Shown piece by piece: positions 26,451 to 36,094 of a stretch of 64,000 bases of DNA. Source of the stretch: Parafannyhessea umbonata. Lineage in GTDB: Bacteria; Actinomycetota; Coriobacteriia; Coriobacteriales; Atopobiaceae. The notes below the pieces were generated by a model. It worked only from the letters and a program-made list of their open reading frames with translations. It searched no databases and was not told the DNA's origin. The stretch is taken from contig NZ_LT629759.1 of NCBI RefSeq assembly GCF_900105025.1, forward strand, positions 1,798,001 to 1,862,000, given 5' to 3'. The number at the start of each line of letters is the position of its first letter. Position 1 is the first letter of the stretch. Made by a program: the position numbers and the translations under genes.

Positions 26451-27331
26451 CAGATATCTGCTCCTCCCCTGCGGGCCGCCATGATCAGCGAGCGCCGCGA
26501 CATCTCCTTGATAAGCTGCAGGCGGAACTCCCGCGACGCGCGCCACGAGTCGCGGGGGGTGGTGTCCCGCTGGGCGAGAGGACCAATCTTCTCGGCCGCC
26601 TCCGCGACCGTGAGCCCGCGCACGGCGTCCTCGGCACCCGTTGCCCGCATGGGCGTGGGCGCGGCCACGCCAAAGGCGAGGCGGATGTCCTCGATCGTGG
26701 ACTTGTCGGCAGCGAGCTTGACCAGGCAGCAGCAGCCCATGGTCGCGATCTCGAGCGCGCGGCGCTTGCCGTACTTGAAGTAGTGGCCGGTCCAGCCCTC
26801 GTAGTTCTCGCGCGGGATGCGGATGTTCACCAGCACCTCGTCGCGCTCGCGCACGCACCTTCCGGGCCCCGTGTACCACTGATCGATGGGAATGGTGCGC
26901 GTGCCGCGCGCCGACCTCACGTCCAGAAGCGCGCCGTACGCAAGCAGCGTGGACGCCGTGTCCGCCGAGGTCGCGGCGTTGCACACGTTGCCGCCAATCG
27001 TGCCGCTCACGCGCAGCTGCGGGCCTCCCGGCGTGTCGCACGCGTCGCACAGCGTCTGCACGGTGCGCTGGGCCACCGGGCTCGTGGTCACGCTGTTAAA
27101 CCACGTGGTCGGCCCAATCTCCACCGTGCCGTCCTGCGCCAGGCGCACGCCGGAAAGCTCGTCTGTCAGGTTGTGGATCGACACCAGGTGCGCGCCGGCG
27201 AGCTTGCCCTCGCGGCACTTCACCAGCACGTCCGTGCCGCCCGCAACGACGATGGCCTTCGGGTCTTCCGCCAGCGCGCGGCAGGCGTCGTCCACGCTTG
27301 TGGCCTCGTACAGCGATTCGATGTCGTACAT
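26450..27331 (-). CDS. xdhB: Xanthine dehydrogenase FAD subunit XdhB
   Basis: FAD-binding subunit that passes electrons from the 2Fe-2S subunit to NAD+ or another acceptor. The 293 residues match E. coli XdhB in length. FAD loops AGGTDVLVKC (near residue 31) and TIGGNVCNAATSAD (near 112) are present. It is coupled to the genes on both sides by TGATG overlaps. It is the only separate FAD subunit in the window, so it might also serve the fused enzyme at 33247. Confidence 0.93.
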   Translation of the reverse strand: MYDIESLYEATSVDDACRALAEDPKAIVVAGGTDVLVKCREGKLAGAHLVSIHNLTDELSGVRLAQDGTVEIGPTTWFNSVTTSPVAQRTVQTLCDACDTPGGPQLRVSGTIGGNVCNAATSADTASTLLAYGALLDVRSARGTRTIPIDQWYTGPGRCVRERDEVLVNIRIPRENYEGWTGHYFKYGKRRALEIATMGCCCLVKLAADKSTIEDIRLAFGVAAPTPMRATGAEDAVRGLTVAEAAEKIGPLAQRDTTPRDSWRASREFRLQLIKEMSRRSLIMAARRGGADI

Positions 27332-29673
27332 CAGATGAGTCCCTCCCTCTTGAAGCCCTCGAACAGGCGCTGCGGCGTCATGGGCATCTCGTAGAACTTG
27401 ACGCCCGTCGCGTTCAGGATGGCGTCACGGATGGCGGGTGCCGGGCTGATGATCGGGGTCTCGCCCACCGCCTTGTTGCCGTACGGGCCCATCGGGTCCT
27501 GCGTCTCGACGTTCTCCGCAACGAGCTCCGGCACGTCCATCGCCGTGGGGACCTTGTAGTCCAGAAGCGTCGCGTTGCGCACGCGGCCGGTTGCGGGGTC
27601 AACCAGCAGCTCCTCGGAAAGCGCGAAGCCAATGGACTGTGCCATACCGCCGTGCATCTGCTGCTCCACGAGCTTCGGGTTCATGAGGCGGCCGTTGTCC
27701 TGCACGCTCACGATCTTGTTGACCGTCACCTGCGCCAGCGGCATGTCCACGGTGACGTCGCAGAACGTGCACCCCGTGACGAGCGCGTTCTGGTGCACCG
27801 TCGCCTGGCCGCGCGTGGAGATCTGATCCGTCTTGTGCAGGTTGTAGTACGCCTCGAGCGCAAGCTCCGGCAGGTCGACGACCTTGTTGCCCGCCGCGTC
27901 CCACACGGCGTGGTCGCGCAGGTCAAGCTCGCCCTGATAGTCCGGGTACAGCCGCGCCGCCAGCTCTAGGATGCGCCCGCGCATCTTCTGCCCGGCGTCC
28001 TTGCACGCCGCGCCAGAGACAAACGTCTGCCGGGACGCGTACGCGCCCGGGTCGTACGGCGCCACGTCCGTGTCCTGCGTGCTCACGATGTGGATGTCCT
28101 CCGTGCGTACGCCGATGGCCTCCGCAGCCATCTGGCAGAACACGGTGTCCGCGCCCTGGCCGATCTCGGTCGCACCCATCTGCAGCTGGAATGTGCCGTC
28201 CTGGTTGAGCGTTATCTGGCAGTTGGACGTCTCGAGCGCAAACGGCGCGACCGCCGTCTTGTAGACGAGAAAAGCCACGCCGACGCCGTGGCGTATGGGG
28301 CCATCCTGCTGTGCGTACCCCCGGCGCTTCTCGTCCCACCCGATGAGCTGCTTTCCGCGCTCGACGCACGCGCGCAGGCCGTCCGTGCGGTACGAGATGG
28401 TGTTTGAGGGGCTGAACTCGTCCACGTAGCCTGGGGCGATGGCGTTCTTCATGCGGAACTCGACGCCGTCCCAGCCCATGTCGTGCGCGATGTCGCCCAT
28501 GAGGCACTCTGCGGCCCAGATGCCCTCCGGCACGCCGTACGCGCGCATGGCGCCGGTGTGCGGGCCGTTGGTGTGGACGGTCCACGCCTCGCAGCGGATC
28601 GCGTCCTCCTGCGTGTGGTACAGCCAGCGGAACGTGTTCACGGAGTTCAGGACGAGCGCGTGCCCGTGGTGGATGTAGCCGCCCGTGTTGGACCACGCCT
28701 TGATGGAGCGCGCGTGCAGGCGCATGTCGTCGCCCACGGACGCCTCGACCTCGAAGTCCTTGGGCTGGCGGCCGGACGTGTCCCAGAAGCACTCCTCGCG
28801 GGAAAGCTCCAGCTTCACGCAGCGCCCGCCAACCTGGTGGCACAGCCAAGCGTTCAGGGGCTCGAAGTGGATGTCCTGCTTCGTGCCGAAGCCGCCGCCG
28901 ATGTAGGGCTTGATCACGCGGACGCTGCCCCAGGGGATGTCGAGCGCCTGGCCGATGATGCGCCTGCAGATGTGCGGAATCTGCGTGGACGAGACGCAGG
29001 TGAGCTTGCCGTTCTCCTCGTAGCAGTACGAGACGCACACCTCGATGTGGGCCTGGCTCTGCTCGCCCGTGAACGCGTGGAAGGCGAAGTGGTGGTACTT
29101 GGGGTCGCGTACCGCGTCCTCGACGCTGGAGTAGCCCATGGCCTTGAGCTTGTCTTCCGGCGTCACGGCGAGGGTGTGGCCGACGACGTTGTCCGGCTTG
29201 CCCTCCTGCACGGGCGGGTTCGTGCCCTGCATGGCCTCGCGTGGGTCGTACGTGACGGGATACTCCTCGTACTCCACCTTGATCTTGCGGAGCGCGCGGT
29301 CTGCCGCGACCTCGTCCTCGGCGACGACGGCCGCGATGTTGTCGCCGTAGATGCGCACGCGGTCATCGAGCAGCTTGCGGTCTGCCACGTCGCGCTTTGC
29401 GGCGGCAGAGGCCGCGTACCAGGGGTGCCCCGCGACGGGGAACTTGGTGTCGGGCACGTCGAAGCAGGTGAAGACGGCCACGACGCCCGGAACCGCCTTC
29501 GCCTCCGTCACGTCCATGGAGACGACGCGGCCGTTTCCGATGGTGGAGTGGAGGATCTTGGCCACGAGGCACGGCTTCGGGCACAGGTCGTCCGTGAACA
29601 TGGCGCGACCGGTGACCTTGTCACGGGCGTCGACGCGCTTGACCTGTCTTCCAACCTCCCTGTACTTCTCCAA
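27331..29673 (-). CDS. xdhA: Xanthine dehydrogenase molybdenum subunit XdhA
   Basis: Catalytic molybdopterin subunit hydroxylating a purine ring (hypoxanthine, xanthine or the reverse reaction from urate). The 780 residues begin with REVGRQVKRVDARDKVTGRAMF, contain the Moco-binding YIGGGFGTKQD and AMRAYGVPEG segments and the Q-rich GATEIGQGADTVF loop, and end with the catalytic GNKAVGET; Glu738 is the active-site base. It heads xdhABC. Whether its cofactor carries labile selenium cannot be read from sequence, but yqeC and mocA make that plausible. Confidence 0.93.
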   Translation of the reverse strand: MEKYREVGRQVKRVDARDKVTGRAMFTDDLCPKPCLVAKILHSTIGNGRVVSMDVTEAKAVPGVVAVFTCFDVPDTKFPVAGHPWYAASAAAKRDVADRKLLDDRVRIYGDNIAAVVAEDEVAADRALRKIKVEYEEYPVTYDPREAMQGTNPPVQEGKPDNVVGHTLAVTPEDKLKAMGYSSVEDAVRDPKYHHFAFHAFTGEQSQAHIEVCVSYCYEENGKLTCVSSTQIPHICRRIIGQALDIPWGSVRVIKPYIGGGFGTKQDIHFEPLNAWLCHQVGGRCVKLELSREECFWDTSGRQPKDFEVEASVGDDMRLHARSIKAWSNTGGYIHHGHALVLNSVNTFRWLYHTQEDAIRCEAWTVHTNGPHTGAMRAYGVPEGIWAAECLMGDIAHDMGWDGVEFRMKNAIAPGYVDEFSPSNTISYRTDGLRACVERGKQLIGWDEKRRGYAQQDGPIRHGVGVAFLVYKTAVAPFALETSNCQITLNQDGTFQLQMGATEIGQGADTVFCQMAAEAIGVRTEDIHIVSTQDTDVAPYDPGAYASRQTFVSGAACKDAGQKMRGRILELAARLYPDYQGELDLRDHAVWDAAGNKVVDLPELALEAYYNLHKTDQISTRGQATVHQNALVTGCTFCDVTVDMPLAQVTVNKIVSVQDNGRLMNPKLVEQQMHGGMAQSIGFALSEELLVDPATGRVRNATLLDYKVPTAMDVPELVAENVETQDPMGPYGNKAVGETPIISPAPAIRDAILNATGVKFYEMPMTPQRLFEGFKREGLI

Positions 29674-29705
29674 TTCTTGCTCCTCTCGTACAAATTTTCT
29701 TATGG

Positions 29706-29720
29706 CCTAAAAAATGTTAA
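29706..29720 (-). promoter_or_regulatory. Weak operator-like site upstream of xdhA
   Basis: CCTAA-AAAAT-GTTAA lies 33-47 bases upstream of xdhA in an AT-rich promoter stretch (29690-29733). The right arm fits G-T-T-W, the left arm only partly. It is a low-confidence match to the motif at ygeY, ygeX and ssnA. Confidence 0.25.
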
Positions 29721-29788
29721 TTCTTTATTACGCGCGACGCACGGGTGGCGCGTCAGACGGTAGGTGCGCGCGGGTGGCCGCAAGACGC

Positions 29789-29826
29789 AGCAGTGCCCGG
29801 CACCGTGGGATACGATGCCGGGCACT
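29789..29826. terminator. Strong stem-loop between ygeX and xdhA
   Basis: CAGTGCCCGGCA and TGCCGGGCACTG form a perfect 12-bp stem around a 13-15-base loop downstream of ygeX. There is no T-run on the minus strand, so it could be a terminator or an mRNA-end stabiliser. Confidence 0.5.
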
Positions 29827-29918
29827 GTGTCTATGGCGCGACTTGCGCGCTGTCAGGGGGCTGGCCACGCGGCGGCTCAGGGGTGTCGCGGGGGCCAGGG
29901 AGGTGTTTGCCGTAAGGG

Positions 29919-31151
29919 CTACTCGTCCTTCTCGCTCTGCCATGCGCCGTTCCAGACGATCTGGCGGTAGCGGACGGGGTCGGTGTCGCCCTCGGTCGAG
30001 AAGAGCAGGACCTGAGAATCGGGACCGAGCTCGAGGGTGTCGCGGAACTCGGCGTAGGCGGGGTCGGACATGATGGTGGAGATGACGCCCATGCCGACGG
30101 CGCCGGACTCGCCAGACGTGACCGAAGGGTCGCCCTTGACGGGGGCGGCCAGCATGCGCATGCCCTTGGCGCTGACCCAGTCCGGGCAGCTCACGAACGC
30201 GTCCGCGTGGTTGCGCAGGATGTCCCAGCCGATGGTGTTGGGCTCGCCGCACGCGAGGCCGGCCATGATGGTCTTAAGGTCTCCGCCCACGATGCGCGGG
30301 TCGCCGTCGGCCGCGACGGCACCCTGGTACAGGCAGTCCGCAGCGCCGGCCTCCATGATCACGAACTTGGGCGGGTTGCTGGGGAAGAGGTTCGTGAAGA
30401 AGCCGACCATGGCGCTGGCGAGCGAGCCGACGCCTGCCTGGACGAACACGTGGGTGGGACGGTTGACCTCGAGCTGGCGCAGCTGGTCAGCAGCCTCGTT
30501 GGCCATGGTGCCGTAGCCCTGCATGATCCAGGACGGGATCTTGGTGTAGCCGTCCCATGCGGTGTCCTGCACGATCACACCGTGCTCGGTCTCGTCGGCC
30601 TCCTTGGCCGCGAGGCGCACGCAGTCGTCGTAGTTGAGCTCCTCAATCGTGACCTTGGCACCCTCCTTGGCGATGTTGTCGAAGCGGGTCTTCGTGGAGC
30701 CCTTCGGCATGTGGACGACCGCGTTTTGGTGCAGGCGGTGGGCCGCCCACGCGACGCCACGACCGTGGTTGCCGTCGGTCGCGGTGAAGAACGTGGCGTG
30801 GCCGAAGTCCTTCTCGAGCTGGTCTGACGTGAGGTAGTCGAAGTCGCAGTCCGAGACGTCGCGACCGGTCTGCTCCGCGATGTAGCGGGCCATGGCGAAC
30901 GAGCCGCCGAGTACCTTGAACGCGTTGAGGCCGAAGCGGTAGCTCTCGTCCTTGACATAGAGGCCGCCGAGGCCGAGGCGCTTCGCCATGCCAACGAGGT
31001 CCGCGAGCGGGGTCACGGAGTACTGCGGGAAGCTCTTGTGGAACGCACGGGCCTTTGCGACGTTCTCCAGACTCATGACCTGCAGGTTCTTGTCCTCGCT
31101 CTTGGGCATGTGGTTGGCGACCCACTTGATCTTAGGCTGCATCGAGCTCAT
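29919..31151 (-). CDS. ygeX: Diaminopropionate ammonia-lyase YgeX
   Basis: PLP enzyme converting 2,3-diaminopropionate to pyruvate and two ammonia, with 2-aminoacrylate as an intermediate. The 410-residue protein has the PLP lysine Lys79 in FGLNAFKVLGG, DGNHGRGVAWAA for the phosphate/carboxylate site and the AGVGSLASAM glycine loop. The start at 31151 follows AAGGAT. The gene is alone on its transcript with two operator-like sites upstream. In gut uric acid degraders ygeX is one of the marker genes. Confidence 0.93.
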   Translation of the reverse strand: MSSMQPKIKWVANHMPKSEDKNLQVMSLENVAKARAFHKSFPQYSVTPLADLVGMAKRLGLGGLYVKDESYRFGLNAFKVLGGSFAMARYIAEQTGRDVSDCDFDYLTSDQLEKDFGHATFFTATDGNHGRGVAWAAHRLHQNAVVHMPKGSTKTRFDNIAKEGAKVTIEELNYDDCVRLAAKEADETEHGVIVQDTAWDGYTKIPSWIMQGYGTMANEAADQLRQLEVNRPTHVFVQAGVGSLASAMVGFFTNLFPSNPPKFVIMEAGAADCLYQGAVAADGDPRIVGGDLKTIMAGLACGEPNTIGWDILRNHADAFVSCPDWVSAKGMRMLAAPVKGDPSVTSGESGAVGMGVISTIMSDPAYAEFRDTLELGPDSQVLLFSTEGDTDPVRYRQIVWNGAWQSEKDE

Positions 31152-31213
31152 GGTCGATCCTTTCCTGCGGGCACACCCGCGCGTGACGCTTTGCAAACAT
31201 GTTGTCTGCAACC

Positions 31214-31286
31214 ATTACTTTTTGTCAGTTCCTACTGTAACGCGTGGGAGACAAATAACAAGTATGGTATCCAAACTTTTTGTTTT
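31214..31286 (-). promoter_or_regulatory. Two purine-regulon operator-like sites upstream of ygeX
   Basis: ATTAC-TTTTT-GTCAG (31214-31228) and CAAAC-TTTTT-GTTTT (31272-31286) are 58 bases apart, nearly the same spacing as the pair upstream of ygeY (61). Both share the core ACTTTTTGT with the ygeY sites. Confidence 0.6.
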
Positions 31287-31339
31287 GTCCCGCGAGCGGT
31301 AGGAGTGGCGCGGCGGATGGACGGCACGCGCGACGGGCG

Positions 31340-31936
31340 CTAGCGAGAAGCGCCGCGCTCAGCGGCGACGCTGCGCACGAGCTTGCACACCCTGCGACTG
31401 AGCTCGCTGGCGCTGGGGCGGTTCTCCTGACCAACCCAGCGACGAAACGCGCTGGTGATGCCTCCGGCGAGGAAGTCGCAGGCGAGGTCGTCCTCCGCGG
31501 CGCCGACGATGCGGCCAAGACGCTCGCGCACGCCGAGCTGGATGCGGGCGACGACGTCCTCGCGCGCGCCGGTGCGCAGCAGGCGGCCGAGGCCGGAGGC
31601 GCCGTCCGTGACCATGGCGCCCAGGCGCTCGATGGCGCGGGCGAGGCCCTCCTCGTCCGTGGCGGCCGCGGCCTCGTCCAGGACCTCGCTTACGGAGCCG
31701 ACGGCCTCGTCCTCCATCTCTTGGATGACGGCGCCGACGCTTGCGTAGTGCGCCATGAACGTCTTCTTGTTGATGAGGGCCGCGTCCGCGACGTCTTTGG
31801 GCGTGATGTCCGCACCGCCGCGCTGGGCCATGAGGTTGAGCAGCGCCTCGCGGATGGCACGGCGGGTGCGCGCGACGCGCTTGTCCTGCGTCTTGGCATC
31901 GACGCCCTTTGCGGAACCATCCTGCGGCCGGCTCAT
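31340..31936 (-). CDS. TetR-family transcriptional regulator
   Basis: A 198-residue regulator with an N-terminal TetR helix-turn-helix: RRAIREALLNLMAQRGGADITPKDVADAALINKKTFMAHY spans roughly residues 25-64. The C-terminal part is helical with no recognisable ligand class. The start at 31936 follows GGGGGAGAGGAG. It is transcribed towards ygeX, with the ygeX operator region directly downstream, so a link to the purine genes is possible but unproven. Confidence 0.88.
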   Translation of the reverse strand: MSRPQDGSAKGVDAKTQDKRVARTRRAIREALLNLMAQRGGADITPKDVADAALINKKTFMAHYASVGAVIQEMEDEAVGSVSEVLDEAAAATDEEGLARAIERLGAMVTDGASGLGRLLRTGAREDVVARIQLGVRERLGRIVGAAEDDLACDFLAGGITSAFRRWVGQENRPSASELSRRVCKLVRSVAAERGASR

Positions 31937-32049
31937 CGCGCTCCTCTCCCCCGTCCCTTTGTGAAAGGTTACCACGAAGAGTTGTTTCCCGATTTGCACT
32001 TATTTCCATATTTGGAAATAATGGGACAGGGGCGCCTTTGGCGCCAAGG

Positions 32050-32589
32050 ATGACTGTGGCCGCGGGATGCGGCGCCGAGGGGGACGGGCATACGCGCGGA
32101 AAGGCAGACGAAAGGGAGAGGGGCGTTGCCAAGTCGTACGCGCGGATTGCGGGGCCCGTCGTGCGGACGGCGGAGTTCAGGCAGATGGCGGCGTTCACGC
32201 AGCACGGCGACACGTCCACGATGGAGCACTGCGAGGCCGTGGCGTACTTCTCGCTCGCGTTTGCGCGCGCGATGCGCCTGAGGCTGGACGAGCGGTCTTT
32301 GGTGCGCGGCGCGCTGCTGCACGACTACTTTCTGTACGACTGGCACGACCATGCGCCGGACCGCTGGCACGGATTCACGCACCCGCGACGCGCGCTCGAG
32401 AACGCGAACCGCGACTTTGCGCTGAACGGCATCGAGCGCGACCTGATCGCGCACCACATGTTCCCGTTTGTGCCCGCGCCGCCCCGCCATCGCGAGGGGT
32501 GGGTGGTCACGCTGGCGGACAAGTACTGCACGCTGCGCGAGGTGTTCATGCGAAGGCCGTATGCGCCGCTTGAGGGGACGGTGATGTAG
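32050..32589 (+). CDS. HD-domain phosphohydrolase-like protein
   Basis: A 179-residue protein with HD-family features: GDTSTMEHCEAVAYFSLAFA, then ALLHDYFLYDWH (the His-Asp metal pair) and LADKYCTLREVF. Similar short HD proteins are widespread in Firmicutes and Actinobacteria; substrate unknown. The start is uncertain: ATG 32050 is used, but family homology begins about 27 residues later and no strong ribosome site is evident. One base separates its stop from the next gene, so the two are co-transcribed. Confidence 0.75.
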   Translation: MTVAAGCGAEGDGHTRGKADERERGVAKSYARIAGPVVRTAEFRQMAAFTQHGDTSTMEHCEAVAYFSLAFARAMRLRLDERSLVRGALLHDYFLYDWHDHAPDRWHGFTHPRRALENANRDFALNGIERDLIAHHMFPFVPAPPRHREGWVVTLADKYCTLREVFMRRPYAPLEGTVM

Positions 32590-32590
32590 C

Positions 32591-33160
32591 GTGCCGCACG
32601 GACTCGTGATGAGCCTTGCATGCCTTGCGTTGAGCTGCACGATCATCAGCATGGGCGGATGGGTGTGGGAGACGTGCTATTGCAGCGTGGTGGAGCGTCG
32701 TCTTGCGAGGCGCGGCATGCTGTTTGGGCCGAGCTGCCCGATCTACGGCGTGTGCGCCATCGTGGTGTGGTTTGTCCTTGGCGGCGTGCACAACACGCCC
32801 GCGCTGTTTGCGCTGGGCTTTGTGCTGTCGACGGCGCTGGAGTACTGTGCCGGCGCCCTGCTCGAGCGACGCTTTGGGCGCAGGTGGTGGGACTACTCCA
32901 TGTTCCCGCTCAACTTTCGCGGGCTGGTGTGCCCGCAGGCCAGCTGCGTGTTTGGCGTGTTTGCGGTGATAGACGTCAAGCTCTTGCAGCCAACGATCCT
33001 AGGCGGGCTCGCGACGATGGACCACGGCTCCGTCCTGGCGGCGGCCGGGCTGGTGTGCGCCGCGTATGCGCTGGACCTTGCGGCCACCGTGACGGCACTG
33101 GACGGCTGGCACCCGCGGAGGCCCCGCCTGCCAAGGGCACTGCGGCTGCCCCAGGCGTAG
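32591..33160 (+). CDS. CmpB-type putative ABC transporter permease
   Basis: A 189-residue membrane protein with about five helices. The N-terminal half (GWVWETCYCSVVERRLARRG, then MLFGPSCPIYG) is the signature of the ABC_trans_CmpB family, whose transport role is only presumed. A GTG at 32591 starts it immediately after the HD gene. No partner ABC subunits are nearby. Confidence 0.75.
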   Translation: MPHGLVMSLACLALSCTIISMGGWVWETCYCSVVERRLARRGMLFGPSCPIYGVCAIVVWFVLGGVHNTPALFALGFVLSTALEYCAGALLERRFGRRWWDYSMFPLNFRGLVCPQASCVFGVFAVIDVKLLQPTILGGLATMDHGSVLAAAGLVCAAYALDLAATVTALDGWHPRRPRLPRALRLPQA

Positions 33161-33163
33161 GGC

Positions 33164-33200
33164 GCGGCGCCCGCAGGTCACCTGGACCCACGGGCGCCGC
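33164..33200. terminator. Bidirectional stem-loop between convergent genes
   Basis: A perfect 10-bp stem, GCGGCGCCCG (33164-33173) with CGGGCGCCGC (33191-33200), lies between the CmpB-type gene (plus) and the fused xanthine dehydrogenase (minus). T-runs are absent on both sides, so termination strength is uncertain. Confidence 0.5.
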
Positions 33201-33246
33201 AGCGTCTGGCACTATGGCGGTCCGCGCGGTTACCGCGCGCCGCGGG

Positions 33247-36087
33247 CTACTTTCCCGCGTCCTCCTTCAACACGGAGAGCCGCTCGTCTCCCCATACGCG
33301 CTTGCGCGTGTACGGCGTGCCGTCCAGCGGCAGCCTCCAGCGCAGCTCGCCGTCCAGCTGGTGGTAGGCGTTCTGCACGGCGGGCGCGGTGCCAATGGTG
33401 GCGATCTCGCCAATGCCCTTGCCGCCGTAGCTCACGGGCAGCAGGTGCTCCTTCTCCACGTAGATCGCGTGGATGTTGGGAATCTGCGTGGCGTGCAGCA
33501 GGCCGAGCGTGCCGTACTTCGCCTGCGGCACGCCGTCCTTCAGCGGGAAGTCCTCCGTCAGCGCGTAGCCCATGCCCATGAGCACGCCGCCCTCGATCTG
33601 GCCCTGGATAGCGATGGGGTTCACGACCTTGCCGGAGTCGTGCGCCGCGTAGATCTCCTTTATCTTGCCGCGGTTGGGGCCCTTCTCCTCCAAAACGACG
33701 ACCGTGGTGCTGAAGCCGTAGCAGATGTGGCTCTTCGGGTTCGGCTTGTCCGCGCCCAGCTTGTCCGTGGGCTCGAAGTACACGTAGCCAAACTCGTGGC
33801 CCTCCAGGGCGAGAAGAGCCGCCCTCGGGTCCGCGGGATGGATGCCGTGGCCCGCGACGAGCGCGCTGCCGTCCGCGTAGCCAAGGCCCTCGTACGGGGT
33901 GCCGTCCTCGTAGGTGATGGTCTTGCCGTCGCCCTTGGCGCGCACCGGGCCCTCCGGCACGGCGCGGCCGGCCTCCACGGCGAGCATGGCGTCGCGCAGC
34001 AGGAACGCAGCCCCGCGCACGGCCTCGCCGGTCACGACGGTCTGTCGCGATCCGGACGTGGTGCCGGAGTCCGGCGCCGCCTCCGTGGAGCACTCGCCGT
34101 TCGCGAGTGCCTCGAGCGGAAGCCCCGTGGCCTCGGCCACGTCCTGCAAAAAGACGGTGTTGCAGCCCTGGCCGATGTCGGACGTGGCGGAGTACACCAC
34201 CGCGCGCCCGCCCTCGACGCGGATGTTCGCGCGGCCGGCGTCGGGAAGCCCCACGCCCACGCCGGAGTTCTTCATGGCGCACGCGATGCCGGCATGGGAG
34301 GCGTTCTTCTCGTACACGTCCTTCACGGCGAGCAGCGTCTCCTTCAGCGCGGTCGAGCAGTCCGCGATCTGGCCGTTTGGCAGGACCTTGCCCGGCTCCA
34401 CGGCGTTGCGCCAGCGTATCTCCCACGGGCTGATGCCCACCTCGCTCGCGAGCAGGTCAATGCACGACTCGAGCGCGAACTCCGTCTGGCACACGCCAAA
34501 GCCGCGAAACGCCCCGGCCGGCGGGTTGTTGGTGTAGTAGCCAAAGCCGCGGATGTCCGTGTTCTGGTACGTGTACGGGCCGACGGCGTGCGTGCACGCG
34601 CGCTCCAGCACGGGGCCGCACAGGCTCGCGTACGCGCCGGTGTCAAAGTTGACCTCGCAGTCAAGGCCGGTCAGGTGCCCGTCCTCGTCGCAGCCCAGCG
34701 TGAACGTGCCGTACATGTAATGGCGCTTCGGGTGGAAGGCCAGCGACTCCTGGCGCGTGAGCTTGCACTTGACGGTGCGCCCAAAGCGCACGGCCGCCAG
34801 CGCGGCCAGGTGCTGCACAGAGACGTCCTCCTTGCCGCCAAAGCCGCCGCCCACCAGCATGGTCTGCACCACCACGCGCTCGGGCTCCGCGTCCCAGCCA
34901 AACATGTGCGCGACTTCCTTGCGGGTGTCGTAGGCGCCCTGGTCGGTGCTGCACACCTTCACGCCGTTCTTGTACGGAAACGCGACGGCGCACTCTGGCT
35001 CCAGAAACGCGTGCTCCGTGAACGGCGTCTCGAAGTCGTGCGTCACCACATGCGCGGACGCGGCCAGCGCGGCCTTCGCGTCGCCGCGCGTGATGTGGCG
35101 ACTCTGGCACACGTTGTCGTGAAGCACCACGTGGTTGCCAAACGCGTTGAAGCTCTCGTGCACCAGGGGCGCGCCCTCGGCCTTCGCCTCCGCGATGTTG
35201 CGCACGGGCTCCAGCACCTCGTAGTCAACCTTCACCAGGCGCTTCGCCTTCGCGAGCGTCTCCTCGTCCTCGGCCACCACCAGGCAGATGGCGTCGCCCA
35301 CGCAGCGCGTGACGTCGCCCTCCGCAATCATCACGTCCCAGTCCTGGATCAGGTGACCCACCTGGTTCACGGGCACGTCGCGGGCGAGAAGAACGCCCAC
35401 CACGCCCGGCAGCGCCTCGGCCTTCGACGTGTCGATGCTCTTCACGCGTGCGCGCGGGTACTTCGAGCGCACCGCGCTCGCGTAGCACATGTCCGGATAG
35501 TCCTCGCGGTTGAGGTCGTCCGGGTACTTGCCGTACCCCAGCACCTTGCGACGCACGTCCACGCGGAAGGCGCGCTCGCCAACCCCGTACGCATCGCCCT
35601 TCTCGAGCGCGTCGTCCATCTGCTCGTCGCCGCGCAGGATGGCCGCGGCCTTCAGGATGCCCTCCACGATCTTCTTGTAGCCGGTGCAGCGGCAGATGTT
35701 GCCGCGGATGGCCCACTTGACCTCCTCCTCAGAGGGGTCGGGGTTGCGACGCACCAGCATGGCGCCGCTCATGACCATGCCGGGGATGCAGAAGCCGCAC
35801 TGCACGGCGCCCACGGCGCCGAACGCGTACACAAACGCCTCCTGCTCCTCGTGCGAAAGGCCCTCCACGGTCTCAATCGTGCGGCCCTCGGCCAGCCTCG
35901 TGGTGATGACGCACCCCTTGGTGGCGATGCCGTCGACGCCCACGGTGCACGTTCCGCACGCGCCCTCGCTGCAGCCGTCCTTCACGGACGTGAGGCCCAT
36001 ATCGTCGCGCAGGAAGCGCAGCAGCGGCTTGTCCTGGCTGGTGGTGACCGTCTTTCCGTTGACGGTGAACGTAAACTGCTCTGCCAT
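33247..36087 (-). CDS. Fused 2Fe-2S/molybdenum selenium-type xanthine dehydrogenase (XdhD-like)
   Basis: Single-chain molybdenum hydroxylase of 946 residues, close to E. coli XdhD (956). Residues 1-150 carry two 2Fe-2S clusters (Cys39, 44, 47, 59 and Cys97, 100, 132, 134). The rest is the molybdopterin domain with LVGGGFGGKED, AFRGFGVCQTE and the catalytic GKGIGE, Glu894 being the active-site base. No FAD domain is fused, so electrons must go to a partner: the ferredoxin gene lies 7 bases upstream, then ygfK and ssnA. A selenium-containing cofactor is inferred from family and from yqeC. Confidence 0.92.
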   Translation of the reverse strand: MAEQFTFTVNGKTVTTSQDKPLLRFLRDDMGLTSVKDGCSEGACGTCTVGVDGIATKGCVITTRLAEGRTIETVEGLSHEEQEAFVYAFGAVGAVQCGFCIPGMVMSGAMLVRRNPDPSEEEVKWAIRGNICRCTGYKKIVEGILKAAAILRGDEQMDDALEKGDAYGVGERAFRVDVRRKVLGYGKYPDDLNREDYPDMCYASAVRSKYPRARVKSIDTSKAEALPGVVGVLLARDVPVNQVGHLIQDWDVMIAEGDVTRCVGDAICLVVAEDEETLAKAKRLVKVDYEVLEPVRNIAEAKAEGAPLVHESFNAFGNHVVLHDNVCQSRHITRGDAKAALAASAHVVTHDFETPFTEHAFLEPECAVAFPYKNGVKVCSTDQGAYDTRKEVAHMFGWDAEPERVVVQTMLVGGGFGGKEDVSVQHLAALAAVRFGRTVKCKLTRQESLAFHPKRHYMYGTFTLGCDEDGHLTGLDCEVNFDTGAYASLCGPVLERACTHAVGPYTYQNTDIRGFGYYTNNPPAGAFRGFGVCQTEFALESCIDLLASEVGISPWEIRWRNAVEPGKVLPNGQIADCSTALKETLLAVKDVYEKNASHAGIACAMKNSGVGVGLPDAGRANIRVEGGRAVVYSATSDIGQGCNTVFLQDVAEATGLPLEALANGECSTEAAPDSGTTSGSRQTVVTGEAVRGAAFLLRDAMLAVEAGRAVPEGPVRAKGDGKTITYEDGTPYEGLGYADGSALVAGHGIHPADPRAALLALEGHEFGYVYFEPTDKLGADKPNPKSHICYGFSTTVVVLEEKGPNRGKIKEIYAAHDSGKVVNPIAIQGQIEGGVLMGMGYALTEDFPLKDGVPQAKYGTLGLLHATQIPNIHAIYVEKEHLLPVSYGGKGIGEIATIGTAPAVQNAYHQLDGELRWRLPLDGTPYTRKRVWGDERLSVLKEDAGK

Positions 36088-36094
36088 GTCTTCC

